Shown here piece after piece: positions 63,798-64,000 of a DNA stretch of 64,000 nt. The position numbers were made by a program, and so were the translations under genes. Under the pieces are notes generated by a model that had not been told where the DNA came from, searched no databases, and saw only the letters and a program-made list of their open reading frames with translations. This stretch comes from Mesocentrotus franciscanus. Taxonomy: Eukaryota > Echinodermata > Echinoidea > Camarodonta > Strongylocentrotidae. How positions within the stretch are numbered: the stretch's first letter is position 1; each line of letters opens with the position of its first letter. Where the stretch lies: the NCBI GenBank assembly GCA_037976565.1, contig CP137683.1, positions 11,625,923-11,689,922 of the forward strand, read 5' to 3'.

Positions 63798-64000
63798 GGC
63801 TGATTTTCTAGTGGTAGCACTGCAGTATATTTGTGAAGGCTCCTAGCTCTCATAAGATATGTACCGGGTTCGAGCCTCACTTGGTGTTTACATCCTGTGA
63901 CAATGCGTTTTGCCCACATTCGTCTCACTTCACCAATGTGCAAATGAATACCTGGCGATTGCTGGGGTAATAGTAATTGCATGATCCTCATGAAGAACAG
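63798..64000 (+). mobile_element. tRNA-derived SINE copy running to the window end
   Basis: TTCTAGTGGTAGCAC (A-box), ACCGGGTTCGAGCCTCACTT (B box), then body TGCAAATGAATACCTGGCGA, TTGCTGGGGTAATAGTAATT shared with the other copies. Confidence 0.7.

Overview
This is eukaryotic genomic DNA: AT-rich, gene-poor, intron-bearing and full of transposon remains, CT/GA tracts and microsatellites. The repeat style (tRNA-headed SINEs with a shared 3' body, CR1/L2-like LINEs with microsatellite tails, abundant CT tracts, TTAGGG-type repeats) and the two genes suggest a marine deuterostome. An echinoderm, probably a sea urchin, is my best guess; this is inference, not proof. No bacterial operons, CRISPR arrays or genuine tRNA/rRNA genes were seen.

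Main gene. A five-exon BTB/POZ-BACK protein lies on the minus strand, with exons at 50609-50807, 4452-4737, 3836-4086, 2476-2633 and 1076-1975. All four introns have GT/AG ends and compatible phases, giving a predicted 597-residue protein with an SPR-rich head, a BTB domain, a BACK domain and a Ser/Asp/Glu-rich tail. The family resembles insect 'serine-enriched protein'. Intron 1 is about 45.9 kb and holds most of the window.

Intron 1 contents. From low to high coordinates these are: a nearly full-length two-ORF LINE (about 5.6-10.6 kb); several inverted-repeat elements (12.7, 14.6, 21.5, 27.2, 27.9 and 32.2 kb); TTAA-flanked MITEs (31.3, 41.0, 46.8 and 47.3 kb, plus one at 3.0 kb in another intron); SINE pieces; a 500-N gap at 41722-42221; a 36-bp minisatellite rich in CCAAT motifs (43.1-43.6 kb); a LINE fragment (47.9 kb); and a hairpin enclosing telomere-type repeats (49.8 kb).

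Upstream of the BTB gene are a SINE (51.1 kb), a 5'-truncated CR1/L2-like LINE (52.1-53.8 kb) inserted into one copy of a duplicated sequence, a foldback repeat, a TIR element (55.7-56.7 kb), a decayed reverse-transcriptase fragment (57.1-57.7 kb) and tandem repeats.

Second gene. On the plus strand at 60.8-62.7 kb is what looks like the start of a small secreted-peptide gene: TATA box, short non-coding exon with a perfect donor, a 1.5-kb intron, then an exon encoding a signal peptide, an acidic propeptide, a Lys-Arg cleavage site and the beginning of a cationic mature peptide. The architecture is that of an antimicrobial-peptide or neuropeptide precursor. Its last exon(s) appear to lie beyond the window.
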